A DNA stretch of 64,000 bases from Minwuia sp. (GTDB lineage: Bacteria; Pseudomonadota; Alphaproteobacteria; Minwuiales; Minwuiaceae). Made by a program: the position numbers and the translations under genes. Positions 37,808-46,746 of the stretch are shown here, piece by piece. Below the pieces are notes generated by a model that was not told the DNA's origin, did no database searches, and saw nothing but the letters and a program-made list of their open reading frames with translations. Where the stretch lies: positions 124,001 through 188,000 of the forward strand of contig JARGPL010000027.1 in NCBI GenBank assembly GCA_029210175.1, in the 5' to 3' direction. The first letter of the stretch is position 1, and each line of letters starts with the position of its first letter.

Positions 37808-39154
37808 ATGCGTGGTGGCGGACTTGCAGGGATGATCATCTGCATGCTCATCGCAGCTTCGGCTGCTGTGGCGCAGGACAAGGCGACGTCTCTCGGCAAG
37901 CCCAAGGAAGCACCCAGACAGTTCATTCCCATCGCCGCTTACTGGACCGGCCCTTACGCGGCGGGCGGATCGGCCTTCGGCGATGGCATGGCGGACTACT
38001 ACCGCATGCTCAACCTGCGCGATGGTGGCATCAACGGCGTCAAGCTGGCATGGGAAAAGTGCGAGACCGCCTACAAGGTGGACAGGGTCGTTGCCTGCTA
38101 TGAGCGACTGAAGAACAAGGGCGCGACGGGTGCGCCGTTCTTCCACCCCCTGTCAACCGACGGCACCTATGCCCTGATCGAGCGCGGGCAGACGGACCAG
38201 ATTCCCATCATCACCATCGGGGCCGGTCGGGCAGATGGCTCGGATGGCCGGGTCTTCCCCTATCTGTTCCCCGCCACGACCAGTTTCTGGAGCCAGTCGA
38301 CCGCGAAGATCCGCTTCATCGGCCAGCTGGCCGGGGGCATGGACAAGCTGAAGGGCCTGAAGATCGCCAACGTGCATCATGATTCCGCTTACGGGAAGGA
38401 GACCATTCCCGTCCTTGAGCGGCAGGCGGAGAAATACGGTTTCCAGTTCCGCAATTTCCCGGTGCCACACCCGGGACTGGACCAGAAATCCATCTGGCTG
38501 CAGGTCGCGCGCCAGTACAAGCCGGACTACATCATCCTGCGCGGCTGGGGCGTCATGAACCCGACCGCGCTGAAGGAAGCCCAGCGGGTCAGGTTCCCCG
38601 CAGAACGCATCATCGGCGTCTGGTGGTCGGGGTCGGAAGAAGACGTCATCCCCGCAGGTTCCGCCGCGGTCGGGTATCGTGCGGCCGGGTTCCATTCCGC
38701 CGGTACCGACTTCCCCGTCATTCAGGACATGATCAAGTACCTCTATGACGACGGCCGGGGCGACATGGACCCGCGCAGGGTCGGCACCATCTATTTCAAT
38801 CGCGCTGTGGCCATGGGCATCCTCGGCACGGAAGCGATCCGCGATGCGATGGCCATGGTGGGGGAAAACCGGCCGGTCACCGGGGCGGAGGTGCAGGCCG
38901 CCCTTGAACAGCTGCATATCGACCGCGACCGGCTGGCGCGGTTGGGTGCCGTCGGGCTGCTGCCGGAGATTCACCTGAGCTGCCGCGACCATGGCGGCAG
39001 TTCCCACGTGAAGTTCCTGCAGTGGAACGGCGATGCCTGGGTGGAGGATACCGACTGGATCGAGACCGATCAGACCATCGTGCGCCCCATGGTCGAGGAG
39101 TCAGCCGCAGCCTACGCGCGGGAAAAGGGCATCACGCCCCGCAACTGTCCTTGA
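37808..39154 (+). CDS. HAAT-type ABC transporter substrate-binding protein
   Basis: 448 residues from the ATG at 37808, with GGGAG 7 bases upstream. The signal peptide MRGGGLAGMIICMLIAASAAVAQ is cleaved near AVA-QDK. The mature protein has the type I periplasmic-binding fold: FIPIAAYWTGPYAAGGSAFGDGMADYYRMLNLRDGGINGVKLAWEKCETAYKVDRVVACYERL, LKIANVHHDSAYGKETIPVLE, and PDYIILRGWGVMNPTALKEA. It is the likely partner of the livHM-G-F operon that ends 7.5 kb upstream and lacks a binding protein; this pairing is inference. Confidence 0.9.
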   Translation: MRGGGLAGMIICMLIAASAAVAQDKATSLGKPKEAPRQFIPIAAYWTGPYAAGGSAFGDGMADYYRMLNLRDGGINGVKLAWEKCETAYKVDRVVACYERLKNKGATGAPFFHPLSTDGTYALIERGQTDQIPIITIGAGRADGSDGRVFPYLFPATTSFWSQSTAKIRFIGQLAGGMDKLKGLKIANVHHDSAYGKETIPVLERQAEKYGFQFRNFPVPHPGLDQKSIWLQVARQYKPDYIILRGWGVMNPTALKEAQRVRFPAERIIGVWWSGSEEDVIPAGSAAVGYRAAGFHSAGTDFPVIQDMIKYLYDDGRGDMDPRRVGTIYFNRAVAMGILGTEAIRDAMAMVGENRPVTGAEVQAALEQLHIDRDRLARLGAVGLLPEIHLSCRDHGGSSHVKFLQWNGDAWVEDTDWIETDQTIVRPMVEESAAAYAREKGITPRNCP

Positions 39155-39264
39155 ACGCGGAACACCGGCTGGCGTGACCCGCAAACCGCCCGGCGGACGC
39201 GCCCCATCATTGCGCCCATGCGCATCAGGGCAGGCATTTGGCGTCTGACGCCCAAGCGCGCCAC

Positions 39265-39293
39265 TTATCCGGACCGGTGGCCTGGGGCATAAT
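39265..39293 (+). promoter_or_regulatory. Putative promoter of the luciferase-like oxidoreductase
   Basis: TTATCC and CATAAT separated by 17 bp, 35 bp upstream of the ATG. The -10 is close to consensus, the -35 only half. Confidence 0.35.
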
Positions 39294-39328
39294 CGGTTCC
39301 CGCAAGGATGACCGGACAGGAGCCCGCC

Positions 39329-40357
39329 ATGAAGTTTTCGCTGATGTACAGTTTCGTGGTGGAGCCAGGTTCATCCATGTCGCACCTGGATACGTTCCGG
39401 GAGATGGACCGCCTGCTGCCCCTGGCCGAGGATCTGGGGTTCCACGCATTCCACACCACGGAACATCATTTCCAGGCCAATGGCTGGGCGCCCAACCCCC
39501 TGCTGGTACTGGCCAAGGCAGCCGGCCTGACGACACGCATGCGCCTGGCCACCAACATCATGGTGGTGACCCTGTGCCAGCCGCTGCGCCTGCTGGAAGA
39601 CCTGATGACCCTCGACAACCTGCACGCCGGACGGGTCACCCTTGGCACCTCACCAGGATATGTGTCGGAGGAATTCCAGGCCTATGGCGTGACCTATGAA
39701 GACCGGTTCCGCCTGCATGAGGAGATCATCGATTTCCTGCAGCACGGCTGGGCCAACCCCTCCGATATCGGCTTCGATGGCAAGCTGTTCCAGGTGCCGA
39801 ATGTCGGGCTGATGCCGGGCCCGGTACAGAAGGAACTGCCGATCTGGTACGGCGTGTCCGGGCCGAAGCTGCTGGCCCGTGCCGCCCGTCGCAGGGTGCC
39901 GGTTTCCGCGTCGCCCCGGCATGCGCTGGGGGAACTGGTGGAACATTTCGAACGCTACGACAAGGTCGCGGCGGAGGTGGGGTATGTCCCCGACGAACGC
40001 CCGGTGATCCGCGAAGCCTTCGTCGCGCCCACCACGGCGGAGGCGGAGCGGCTGGCAGGACCGGCGCTGGAGCAGATGTTCAGCCTCTATGCCCGCAAGT
40101 CAGCGGAGGGAGAGCGCGGCCTGCGCAACGACAATGGCGATCTGGTCACCGAAGCCTCCGCCGTGAAGTTCCAGAACTTCGCCTCCCGCTACATGGTCGG
40201 TGACCCGGCAGTGATGCGCCGCGACATCCAGGAACTGATCGACCGCCTGGCCCCGACAGAAATCATCCTGCGCATGCAACTGCCCGGCATCCCCACCGAC
40301 GCCCTGGAACAATCCCTCCGCCTGTTCGCGGCAGAGGTGATGCCTGCGTTCCGGTGA
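39329..40357 (+). CDS. LLM-class flavin-dependent oxidoreductase
   Basis: 342 residues from MKFSLMYSFVVEPG at 39329 (ACAGGAG upstream; a second ATG at 39308 lacks conservation). Luciferase-like TIM barrel: AEDLGFHAFHTTEHHF (the conserved EHH), RMRLATNIMVVTLCQPLRLLEDLMTLDNLHAGRVTLGTSPGY, and LPIWYGVSGPKLLARAARRRVPV. Uses reduced FMN with O2 on an unknown substrate, as in alkanal monooxygenase-like proteins. Stands alone. Confidence 0.92.
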   Translation: MKFSLMYSFVVEPGSSMSHLDTFREMDRLLPLAEDLGFHAFHTTEHHFQANGWAPNPLLVLAKAAGLTTRMRLATNIMVVTLCQPLRLLEDLMTLDNLHAGRVTLGTSPGYVSEEFQAYGVTYEDRFRLHEEIIDFLQHGWANPSDIGFDGKLFQVPNVGLMPGPVQKELPIWYGVSGPKLLARAARRRVPVSASPRHALGELVEHFERYDKVAAEVGYVPDERPVIREAFVAPTTAEAERLAGPALEQMFSLYARKSAEGERGLRNDNGDLVTEASAVKFQNFASRYMVGDPAVMRRDIQELIDRLAPTEIILRMQLPGIPTDALEQSLRLFAAEVMPAFR

Positions 40358-40365
40358 GGGGAAGG

Positions 40366-41313
40366 TCAGAGGTCCGTCAGCAGATAGCCAAGCTCCGATT
40401 TTTCCAATAGCGGCCGGATCAGATCCCAATAGATCGGGCTGCATTTGTCATCAAAGTCTGACTCCTTGAAAACACCGCATTTGCGCTGCATCTCTTGCCG
40501 CTTTTTTTCCAACTCCCCAGGGTACGACTCAACGCCACAGTACAGTCGCTCTGCATGGAAATTTGCGGCGAATGGTGTCCGATTGTAGGAATAGCCACGC
40601 ATCTGACCGCGCATGACCGGACGGCGTCCGGGTTTGGAAGGTGGCCGCGCGATTCCGGATATGAGCGAGATACGGCTGCCAGGTGCACCTGCACCGGTAC
40701 TGAGTAGATTGACCCGCTCTCTATCTGGCAGGACCCAACCATCGTATACGTCGAGGGATCGATCGAACTTGCCCACCAGATAGTGGTGAAAGGGCTTCAG
40801 TCTGCTGTTCGGGTCAGGAGGCAGCGAGAGATCAAGGAACGAGAGGCTGATCTCTGGATCGTTCTGGCGTGATGTGAAGTGCGTTGAGACACGAGCCAGC
40901 AGCCACATGCCATCCACAATATCGGAATACGGACTATGCACGTGCGAAGGGTCCGACCAGTCGCCAAAACTGGGTGGCCCGGATTTGGCAACCTGCGTTC
41001 GAGATATTGCCACCGAGGTCACCGGTGGCATGAGCACATCCCGGAGCTCTCGCAAGAACGGCTCACTCCAGAGGTCCATCTCATCGAAGATTTGCAGAAC
41101 GACAGGCCGCAGCGTTTCGATATGGCGCGCGTGAGTTCGGCCGCTGGCCTGCCGATTCAAAAAATTGAGCACCTGTTCACGCGAGAACCCATCACCGTGC
41201 GCACGAATCCGCTCATGCAGTTCGCCCAGCGTGAACTGAGTCTGTCCAAGCAGGTATCTGATCAGTGTCTGAAGAGCGAACCGTGTCAGGTCGATATCTC
41301 GGGCGGAACCCAT
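40366..41313 (-). CDS. Hypothetical protein with helical N-terminus
   Basis: 315 residues not matching a family I know. The first 70 residues (DLTRFALQTLIRYLLGQTQFTLGELHERIRAHGDGFSREQVLNFLNRQASGRT) look like a helix-turn-helix or winged-helix module. The rest has strands and long basic stretches (SGIARPPSKPGRRPVMRGQMRGYSYNR) and a C-terminal helix, SPIYWDLIRPLLEKSELGYLLTDL. No signal or membrane helices. Base composition is a little lower in GC than the core genes. It is convergent with the LLM gene and starts the accessory patch. A regulator or effector role is only a guess. Confidence 0.6.
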   Translation of the reverse strand: MGSARDIDLTRFALQTLIRYLLGQTQFTLGELHERIRAHGDGFSREQVLNFLNRQASGRTHARHIETLRPVVLQIFDEMDLWSEPFLRELRDVLMPPVTSVAISRTQVAKSGPPSFGDWSDPSHVHSPYSDIVDGMWLLARVSTHFTSRQNDPEISLSFLDLSLPPDPNSRLKPFHHYLVGKFDRSLDVYDGWVLPDRERVNLLSTGAGAPGSRISLISGIARPPSKPGRRPVMRGQMRGYSYNRTPFAANFHAERLYCGVESYPGELEKKRQEMQRKCGVFKESDFDDKCSPIYWDLIRPLLEKSELGYLLTDL

Positions 41314-41442
41314 TGGTCGATCCTTACTGTGTCATGTCTGACTTTGGATACGCCTCGCCAGGCGAGTCGGCAAGAAAATTACCGGAAAAATACCAAACGC
41401 CTCAGATATGCGTAACCGCGCCAGACCCTGCTGACATATTAC

Positions 41443-41455
41443 CGTAATAATTACG
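41443..41455. promoter_or_regulatory. Palindromic site CGTAAT-A-ATTACG
   Basis: A perfect 13-bp odd palindrome in an AT-rich intergenic stretch, about 80 bp before the 97-residue gene and 130 bp before the divergent 315-residue gene. Placement fits an operator controlling either. No regulator is assigned. Confidence 0.35.
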
Positions 41456-41536
41456 TGAATAATGCTTCCTGATTTACATCCAGCGACAGTTTGGCGTTCG
41501 GTCGAACGGCTGAGATGGCACAACAGAGGAGCAAAC

Positions 41537-41830
41537 ATGATTACGCTCTTTATCCTGCGCCGCATCCTCATGGGGGACGGGCCACCTGAGGAACCGACTG
41601 GGGACATGGCAATCCCCGACAAGTCCGAATCCCATGGGCAAGAGGTCATCACACCCGTCACGTTTAGCATTCCGGGCGGTACTGACGATCTCTTGGCAAC
41701 TGACATCGTCCTCAATGACAACGTCCCCACCAGACCGTATCAGGTAAATGGGGAAAAAATGTCACTCAAGACCTATGGAGACGAATTCATGTACTGGAAA
41801 CAAAGATATGGAGGAACTCAAGGACAATGA
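41537..41830 (+). CDS. Small hypothetical protein
   Basis: 97 residues, MITLFILRRILMGDGPPEEPTG and so on. AGAGGAG lies 5 bases before the ATG, and a clean rho-independent terminator follows at 41870, so this is a real transcription unit. The N-terminal 12 residues are hydrophobic, the rest is polar and acidic (VTFSIPGGTDDLLATDIVLNDNV). No family recognised. An in-frame ATG at 41462 lacks a ribosome-binding site. Confidence 0.6.
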   Translation: MITLFILRRILMGDGPPEEPTGDMAIPDKSESHGQEVITPVTFSIPGGTDDLLATDIVLNDNVPTRPYQVNGEKMSLKTYGDEFMYWKQRYGGTQGQ

Positions 41831-41869
41831 CATCACCGTCGTGTGGCAATGCCACCACCGTCGATTGAG

Positions 41870-41905
41870 GGGTAGTTGCGTATTCGGCAACTGCCCATTT
41901 TTTTT
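41870..41905 (+). terminator. Rho-independent terminator
   Basis: Ten-bp stem GGGTAGTTGC / GCAACTGCCC (one G-U) with a GTATTCG loop, then A and eight T. Strong intrinsic terminator 40 bp after the small gene. Confidence 0.9.
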
Positions 41906-42170
41906 GCCCGGCACCGGTCTCGGTGCGCAGACAAGTGGAGCCTAGCCCATCCGGCCAACAAGAAAGACAGACGCTGCTCCGCCCCATCGGCGACAGACAC
42001 GAAGAACCTGGCTCACCGTTCAATGTTTGCCTCAGGTTGGCCTGGTGTCGGAATCACTTGCACCATTCGCAGTAGCATCTATCGGATTATTGCTGTAATA
42101 TATCATGGAAAAATAGCAAAGAAGAGTTTCCTGAGGTTGCATACGAGGCATTTTTGCAAGGGAGCCAGTC
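41906..42170. other. Intergenic region in accessory patch
   Basis: About 265 bp without a supported gene. The last third (42080-42130) is AT-rich (TTGCTGTAATATATCATGG) and probably holds the promoter of the 68-residue gene. No repeat was seen. Confidence 0.45.
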
Positions 42171-42377
42171 ATGATAGCAAACCCGTTCATGATCGTCGGA
42201 AAGCCCCGGGCGTCAGACATTACCCGCGATGGCAATTTCCCTGAATACGAGATCATTTGTCGTTCGGAATACCACGGCTGGCAACAGACATGCGCACGAA
42301 GGCTTGCCGCCGAGCACGAGGAAGACAGGCAGATCGCCAACCGGAATGCGGCATTGAAGAATAGGATCCTGCGCTGA
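42171..42377 (+). CDS. Small hypothetical protein
   Basis: 68 residues, MIANPFMIVGKPRASDITRDGNFPEYEIICRSEYHGWQQTCARRLAAEHEEDRQIANRNAALKNRILR. AAGGGAG sits 6 bases before the ATG. Two Cys and a charged C-terminal helix (AAEHEEDRQIANRNAALKNR) are visible. No family recognised. It lies between the accessory patch and a CoA-transferase on the other strand. Confidence 0.5.
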   Translation: MIANPFMIVGKPRASDITRDGNFPEYEIICRSEYHGWQQTCARRLAAEHEEDRQIANRNAALKNRILR

Positions 42378-42511
42378 GTCGTCCCTTCGAATGAGGAAAG
42401 CGCGCCGTCAGCGTCTCCGTCATGTCGTCGTGGAAGCACGAGTCTGACGAACCATCACAAAACCTCATTCGGTTGAGAAGATGGCCCATTCCTGCATTGG
42501 AACGATCCAGT

Positions 42512-43702
42512 TTAACGCAACCGCACCGCGCCGCCGCTGGCCAGGGCCTTGATCTCATCCGCGCCATAGCCAAGTCCTGCCAGGATTTCCGCACCCTGCT
42601 CGCCGATTTCCGGTGCGTCACCGATGTCGGCGGGGGATTGAAGGGCGCCCGGGACACGGACCAGCGGGCTGTCGCCGAAGCCGGGCTGGGCGGCGACCGG
42701 GGCCGTGTCGGTTGCCTGCACATGCGGGTGGTCCAGCCAGGCAGGCAGATCCATCACCGGGTCGCAGAGGATGTTCTTCGCCTTCAGCAGCTCCAGCCAT
42801 TCGGCGGATGTCCGCTCCATGAACCGGGGCAGGAAGGCTTCGCGGATGACGTCCAGGTGCTTGCCCCGTTCCGCGAATGTCTTCAGGCGCGGGTCACTGC
42901 CGATCTCCGGCAGGCCGATCGTTTCGCAGATCACAGGGAAATCCGTGTCGCGCACCAGGGTGACGGCGATCCAGCCATCCCTTGTCTGATAATTGCCTGC
43001 GGGCGGGTTGAAGGCTGCGGGCGTCGTGCCGGTCATCGCCGCTTCCAGCACCTTCGGTGCCAGCAATGCGGCGGCACCACCCATCAGGCTGACATCCAGA
43101 TGCCGTCCCGCACCGCCATCCCGCCGGGCGTAGATCGCGGTCGCGACGGCCTGATAGGCGAACAGCCCGGTCAGGGTATCCACGATCACCGCGCCGACCT
43201 TCACCGGCGTCCCGTCAGGTGCCGTGTTCAGGCTCATCAGGCCGGAGAATGCCTGGGCCACGGTGTCGGTGCAGGGGCGTTCCCGGTACGGACCGGTCTG
43301 CCCGAAACCGGACACGGACACGTAGAGCAGCGCCGGATTGCGTTCCCGCATCGCCGCGTACCCCACCCCCAACCGCTCCGCGACGCCGGGACGGAAGCTT
43401 TCCAGCATCACATCGGCCTCGGCGGCGAGTTTCTGCACGATGGCAAGCCCGTCCGGGTTCTTCAGGTCCAGGGCGATGGAGCGCTTGCCGCGGCTGTAAT
43501 AGACGCTGTGGGCCGAATGCTCCCCCTTCTGGACGCCGATGGGGCGGATCCAGTCACCTGCAAAGGGTTCCACCTTCACCACATCGGCACCATAGAGGGC
43601 CAGCAGCATGCCACAGTGCGGTGCGGCCACGCCCTGGCTCAGGTCCAGCACTTTCAACCCCTTGAAGGGTGTCGCGTAGTCGGGCTCAGGCTGGGTGGTC
43701 AT
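42512..43702 (-). CDS. Family III CoA-transferase (CaiB/BaiF)
   Basis: 396 residues from MTTQPEPDYATPFKGLKVLDLSQGVAAPHCGMLLALYGADVVKVEPFAGDW; GGGAG lies 7 bases before the ATG at 43702. SRGKRSIALDLKNPDGLAIVQKLAAEADVMLESFRPGVAERLG and YVSVSGFGQTGPY are canonical. A second family III enzyme besides that at 33.6 kb; they are diverged paralogues. It lies 41 bp downstream of the DMT exporter on the same strand. Confidence 0.93.
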   Translation of the reverse strand: MTTQPEPDYATPFKGLKVLDLSQGVAAPHCGMLLALYGADVVKVEPFAGDWIRPIGVQKGEHSAHSVYYSRGKRSIALDLKNPDGLAIVQKLAAEADVMLESFRPGVAERLGVGYAAMRERNPALLYVSVSGFGQTGPYRERPCTDTVAQAFSGLMSLNTAPDGTPVKVGAVIVDTLTGLFAYQAVATAIYARRDGGAGRHLDVSLMGGAAALLAPKVLEAAMTGTTPAAFNPPAGNYQTRDGWIAVTLVRDTDFPVICETIGLPEIGSDPRLKTFAERGKHLDVIREAFLPRFMERTSAEWLELLKAKNILCDPVMDLPAWLDHPHVQATDTAPVAAQPGFGDSPLVRVPGALQSPADIGDAPEIGEQGAEILAGLGYGADEIKALASGGAVRLR

Positions 43703-43743
43703 GGTGGTTCTCCCGTTGAATCGTCGTTTCTGCATGTGTGGAA

Positions 43744-44706
43744 TCAGGCGTCGCGCGCAGGGTCCGGTTGGGTTTCCACCACGCCTTTGACCTTCCGCTC
43801 CCGCCAGGCGATGTAGAAGCCGCCGAAGAAGATCAGAACGCCGCCGATCCAGACCCAGATATCCAGCACCTGCGCGAAGAAGACGTAGCCCAGCGCGGCG
43901 GAAAAGATCAGCTTGGCGAAATCAAAGGGCAGAACCGCGGTGGCGTCCGCCATGCGGAACGCCTGCGTGAAGCTCAACTGAGCCATGGTCCCGACGATGC
44001 CGATGGCCACCAGCCAGGGCCATTGCTCCGGCGTGGGCCAGGTCCAGACAAAGGCGGCGGCAATGCCGGAGATCGGCCCCATGAACAGCACCATGTAAAG
44101 TGCCACGGTGACGGCGGAGTCCGTTGCGGTCAGCCGCTTGATGATGATCATCGCGACACCCCAGATCAGCGCCGAGCAGAGGATGTAGATCGCGCCGGGA
44201 TGGATTTCCGCTATGCCCGGACGCAGGATGATCAGCGTACCGGCAAAACCGATGACCAGTGCCGTTGTCCGATGGGCACGAAACCGCTCCCCCAGGAACA
44301 CCACTGCCAGCACGGATACGAACAGCGGCGCGGTGAACGTCAGCGCCTGCACCATGCCCAGCGCAATGCCGGTGGTGATGCCATAGAAGAACAGCAACAT
44401 GGCGACGGAATTGACGACGGCCCGAATGCCATGCAGCGGCAGCCGCGTGGTCTTGAAGGGCGTCAGTCCGTGGCGCATCAGGATCGGCAGCAGGGCGAAG
44501 AAGCCGAACACGTTGCGGAAGAACGCGATCTCGAAGCCGTGCAACCCCTGCGACCCGAGATACTGGATCATGGCATGCATGACACTGAACCCCAGTGTCG
44601 ACAGCACCATGAAACCGGCGCCACCTAGCGTGTTTGAACTGTTCAACTGAGTCGTGCCTGCGCGCGGGTCAAGGAAGCCCACGTCATACGGCCTATCGCG
44701 TGACAC
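43744..44706 (-). CDS. EamA-family DMT transporter
   Basis: 320 residues, ten helices in two EamA repeats (FGFFALLPILMRHG, VVNSVAMLLFFYGITTGIALGMVQALTFTAPLFVSVLAVVFLGERF; second repeat AFRMADATAVLPFDFAKLIFSAALGYVFFAQVLD). The N-terminal 30 residues (SRDRPYDVGFLDPRAGTTQLNSS) are polar, so the real start may be internal, for example at MVLSTLGFS. Substrate unknown. Confidence 0.88.
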   Translation of the reverse strand: MSRDRPYDVGFLDPRAGTTQLNSSNTLGGAGFMVLSTLGFSVMHAMIQYLGSQGLHGFEIAFFRNVFGFFALLPILMRHGLTPFKTTRLPLHGIRAVVNSVAMLLFFYGITTGIALGMVQALTFTAPLFVSVLAVVFLGERFRAHRTTALVIGFAGTLIILRPGIAEIHPGAIYILCSALIWGVAMIIIKRLTATDSAVTVALYMVLFMGPISGIAAAFVWTWPTPEQWPWLVAIGIVGTMAQLSFTQAFRMADATAVLPFDFAKLIFSAALGYVFFAQVLDIWVWIGGVLIFFGGFYIAWRERKVKGVVETQPDPARDA

Positions 44707-44772
44707 CGGTAGCGATAACGCTGCAGGGCTGGGTCGAGGCCGTTCACCCGGTCATGGCGACAGTGCCCGGGA

Positions 44773-45909
44773 TCAGGCAAGCGCCAACACCCGCCCGGCC
44801 AGCATGTGCACATCATCTGCTGTCGCCGGGCGGATATTGGCATCCAGCATCGGCGCGTTTTCCGGTGCCAGCATCTGTGCCGTCAACCGGTCAACGGTCA
44901 GTCCGGAAATCTTCATGTCGATGCCGCAGTCATCCACCAGCCGGGCAAACCAGTCCCCGAACGCACCGGGCACGCCAAGCCCCAGCGCCGAAGAGACCGC
45001 CTGATAGCGCGCCGGTGCGGCATCGAGGTTCCAGGGCAGGCTGGCGCGCATGCCGATGGCGACGGCCCGTCCGTGATGGATCGGGGTCAGGCTGGCCAGG
45101 GCATGGGCGATGTTGTGGGCAATGGCCGTACCCGCATTGTCGATGGCGGTCCCGGCGAGACAGGCCGCGTGCAGCATGGCACTTCTGGCATCCAGGTTGT
45201 CCGGTTCGGCCACCGCCTGGCGCAGGTTGCCGGCGGCGAGACGGATCGCGGTCAGTCCGGTCGCCTCGTTGGCGGCGAACGACTTCGCATTGGTCAGCGC
45301 CTCCACGGCATGGACCAGTGCATCGACGCCGCTTGCTGCAGTCAGCGCCGGTGGCAGACCCACCGTCAGCACGGGATCAAGCAGGATCAGATCCGGGCGC
45401 AGCCCCGGCCCCCAGTACCAGTACTTGATGCCCGCCGCGTCCGACAGGATGCTGGTGGCTGTTGCTTCACTGCCTGTCCCGGCAGTTGTCGGAATGGCGA
45501 TCAGCCGCGCCCTGCGCTCAGGCAGGGGATTGGCCATCAGCCGGAAATCGCGGGCCGGGCGGTCATGCCCGGTCAGATTGGCGATCAGCTTCGCCGCATC
45601 CAGTGCCGACCCTCCGCCCAGCGCCACGATGACATCTGCCCGCGCTGCATCTGCGGCACACACCCCGGCACCGACCTGGGATTCCTTCGGATCACTTTGC
45701 AGATCGTCGAACAGGTGCACCGTCGCGCCACTGGCCCGGAGCGCGATCAGCGCGCGGTCGATCAGTCCAGCGGCGGCAAGACCCGGGTCCGCCACCAGCA
45801 ACACGCGGCAGTCGCCCCCGGCAAGCGCGGTGATGTCGGCCCCCAGCGCATCAATGCGACCGGCGGCCATGCTCATGGCCGGCACCGGCTGCAGGTCGAA
45901 CCGGCTCAA
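44773..45909 (-). CDS. Iron-containing alcohol dehydrogenase family protein
   Basis: 378 residues, group III ADH fold. Nucleotide loop VIVALGGGSALDAAKLIANL, PTTAGTGSEATATSIL, and metal region GVDALVHAVEALTNAKS, GTAIAHNIAHALASLTPIHHGRAVAIGM, which supplies Asp and three His. Substrate could be an alcohol, lactaldehyde or maleylacetate-like keto acid. Start overlaps the dioxygenase stop by 4 bp, so the two form an operon. Confidence 0.9.
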   Translation of the reverse strand: MSRFDLQPVPAMSMAAGRIDALGADITALAGGDCRVLLVADPGLAAAGLIDRALIALRASGATVHLFDDLQSDPKESQVGAGVCAADAARADVIVALGGGSALDAAKLIANLTGHDRPARDFRLMANPLPERRARLIAIPTTAGTGSEATATSILSDAAGIKYWYWGPGLRPDLILLDPVLTVGLPPALTAASGVDALVHAVEALTNAKSFAANEATGLTAIRLAAGNLRQAVAEPDNLDARSAMLHAACLAGTAIDNAGTAIAHNIAHALASLTPIHHGRAVAIGMRASLPWNLDAAPARYQAVSSALGLGVPGAFGDWFARLVDDCGIDMKISGLTVDRLTAQMLAPENAPMLDANIRPATADDVHMLAGRVLALA

Positions 45910-46742
45910 GCGGGGCGGTCTCCGGCCAGGGTGATGCGATGCATGACCCGGCGGTACCCGTGATAGTCGTTGATGGGATTGTGCTGGGCACAGCGATTGT
46001 CCCAGAACGCGATGGTGCCGGGGGACCAGACCAGGCGGCAGGTGAATTCCGGTCGGATCTGGTGCTGAAACAGGTAATTCAGGATCGGGCGGCTCTCATC
46101 CTCCGTCATGCCGTCGAAGCGGACGGTGTGCGCCACATTGACGAACAGCGCCTTCCGGCCGGTTTCAGGATGGGTCCGCACCGCAGGATGGTAGGACAGA
46201 TAGTCCTTCCCCGCCTCCGCCGTGCCGCCGGACCTGATGCGATCCTCCCGGGTCTTTGAAACATCGGCCTTGGCGGAACTGTGGATCGCGGTCAGCCCGT
46301 CCAGCAGGCCCTGGAACGTCGGACTGAGGGCGTCATAGGCCATGTACTGGTTGGCAAAAAGGGTATCGCCCCCCTGCGGCGGAATTTCACGTGCCAGCAG
46401 CATGCTGCCCATCGGCGGCTCATCCAGATAGACCGTATCGGAATGCCAGATGCCACCGAAGTTGCTGGTTTCATGTTCCAGCTTCGCCACCTCGATGATC
46501 TGCGGGAACGCGTCCAGTCCTTTCACGAACGGATATTCGACAGGCGTGCCAAAGGCCTGCGCGAAAGTCAGGAACCGTTCCGGCGCCAACGGCTGGTCGG
46601 GCAGGAAAATGACCAGATGGTCCAGCAGGGCCTGGCGGATCGCAGCCACTGTCCCGGGCGTCAGGTCGCGGGACAGATCAACGCCCGTGACCTCGGCCCC
46701 GATCGCGCCCGCCACCTTCCTGGTCTGGATGTCATCACCCAT
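45906..46742 (-). CDS. TauD/TfdA-family 2-oxoglutarate-dependent dioxygenase
   Basis: 278 residues. Fe(II) ligands are visible as the HxD in GIWHSDTVYLDEPP and the distal His in GYRRVMHRITLAGD; the 2-oxoglutarate Arg is in that same last segment. ALLDHLVIFLPDQPL and SYHPAVRTHPETGRKALFVN are typical. Oxidises an unknown small acid such as a sulfonate, aryloxy acid or carnitine precursor. It is 4 bp downstream of the TPR gene and coupled to the ADH. Confidence 0.92.
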   Translation of the reverse strand: MGDDIQTRKVAGAIGAEVTGVDLSRDLTPGTVAAIRQALLDHLVIFLPDQPLAPERFLTFAQAFGTPVEYPFVKGLDAFPQIIEVAKLEHETSNFGGIWHSDTVYLDEPPMGSMLLAREIPPQGGDTLFANQYMAYDALSPTFQGLLDGLTAIHSSAKADVSKTREDRIRSGGTAEAGKDYLSYHPAVRTHPETGRKALFVNVAHTVRFDGMTEDESRPILNYLFQHQIRPEFTCRLVWSPGTIAFWDNRCAQHNPINDYHGYRRVMHRITLAGDRPA

Positions 46743-46746
46743 GCGA

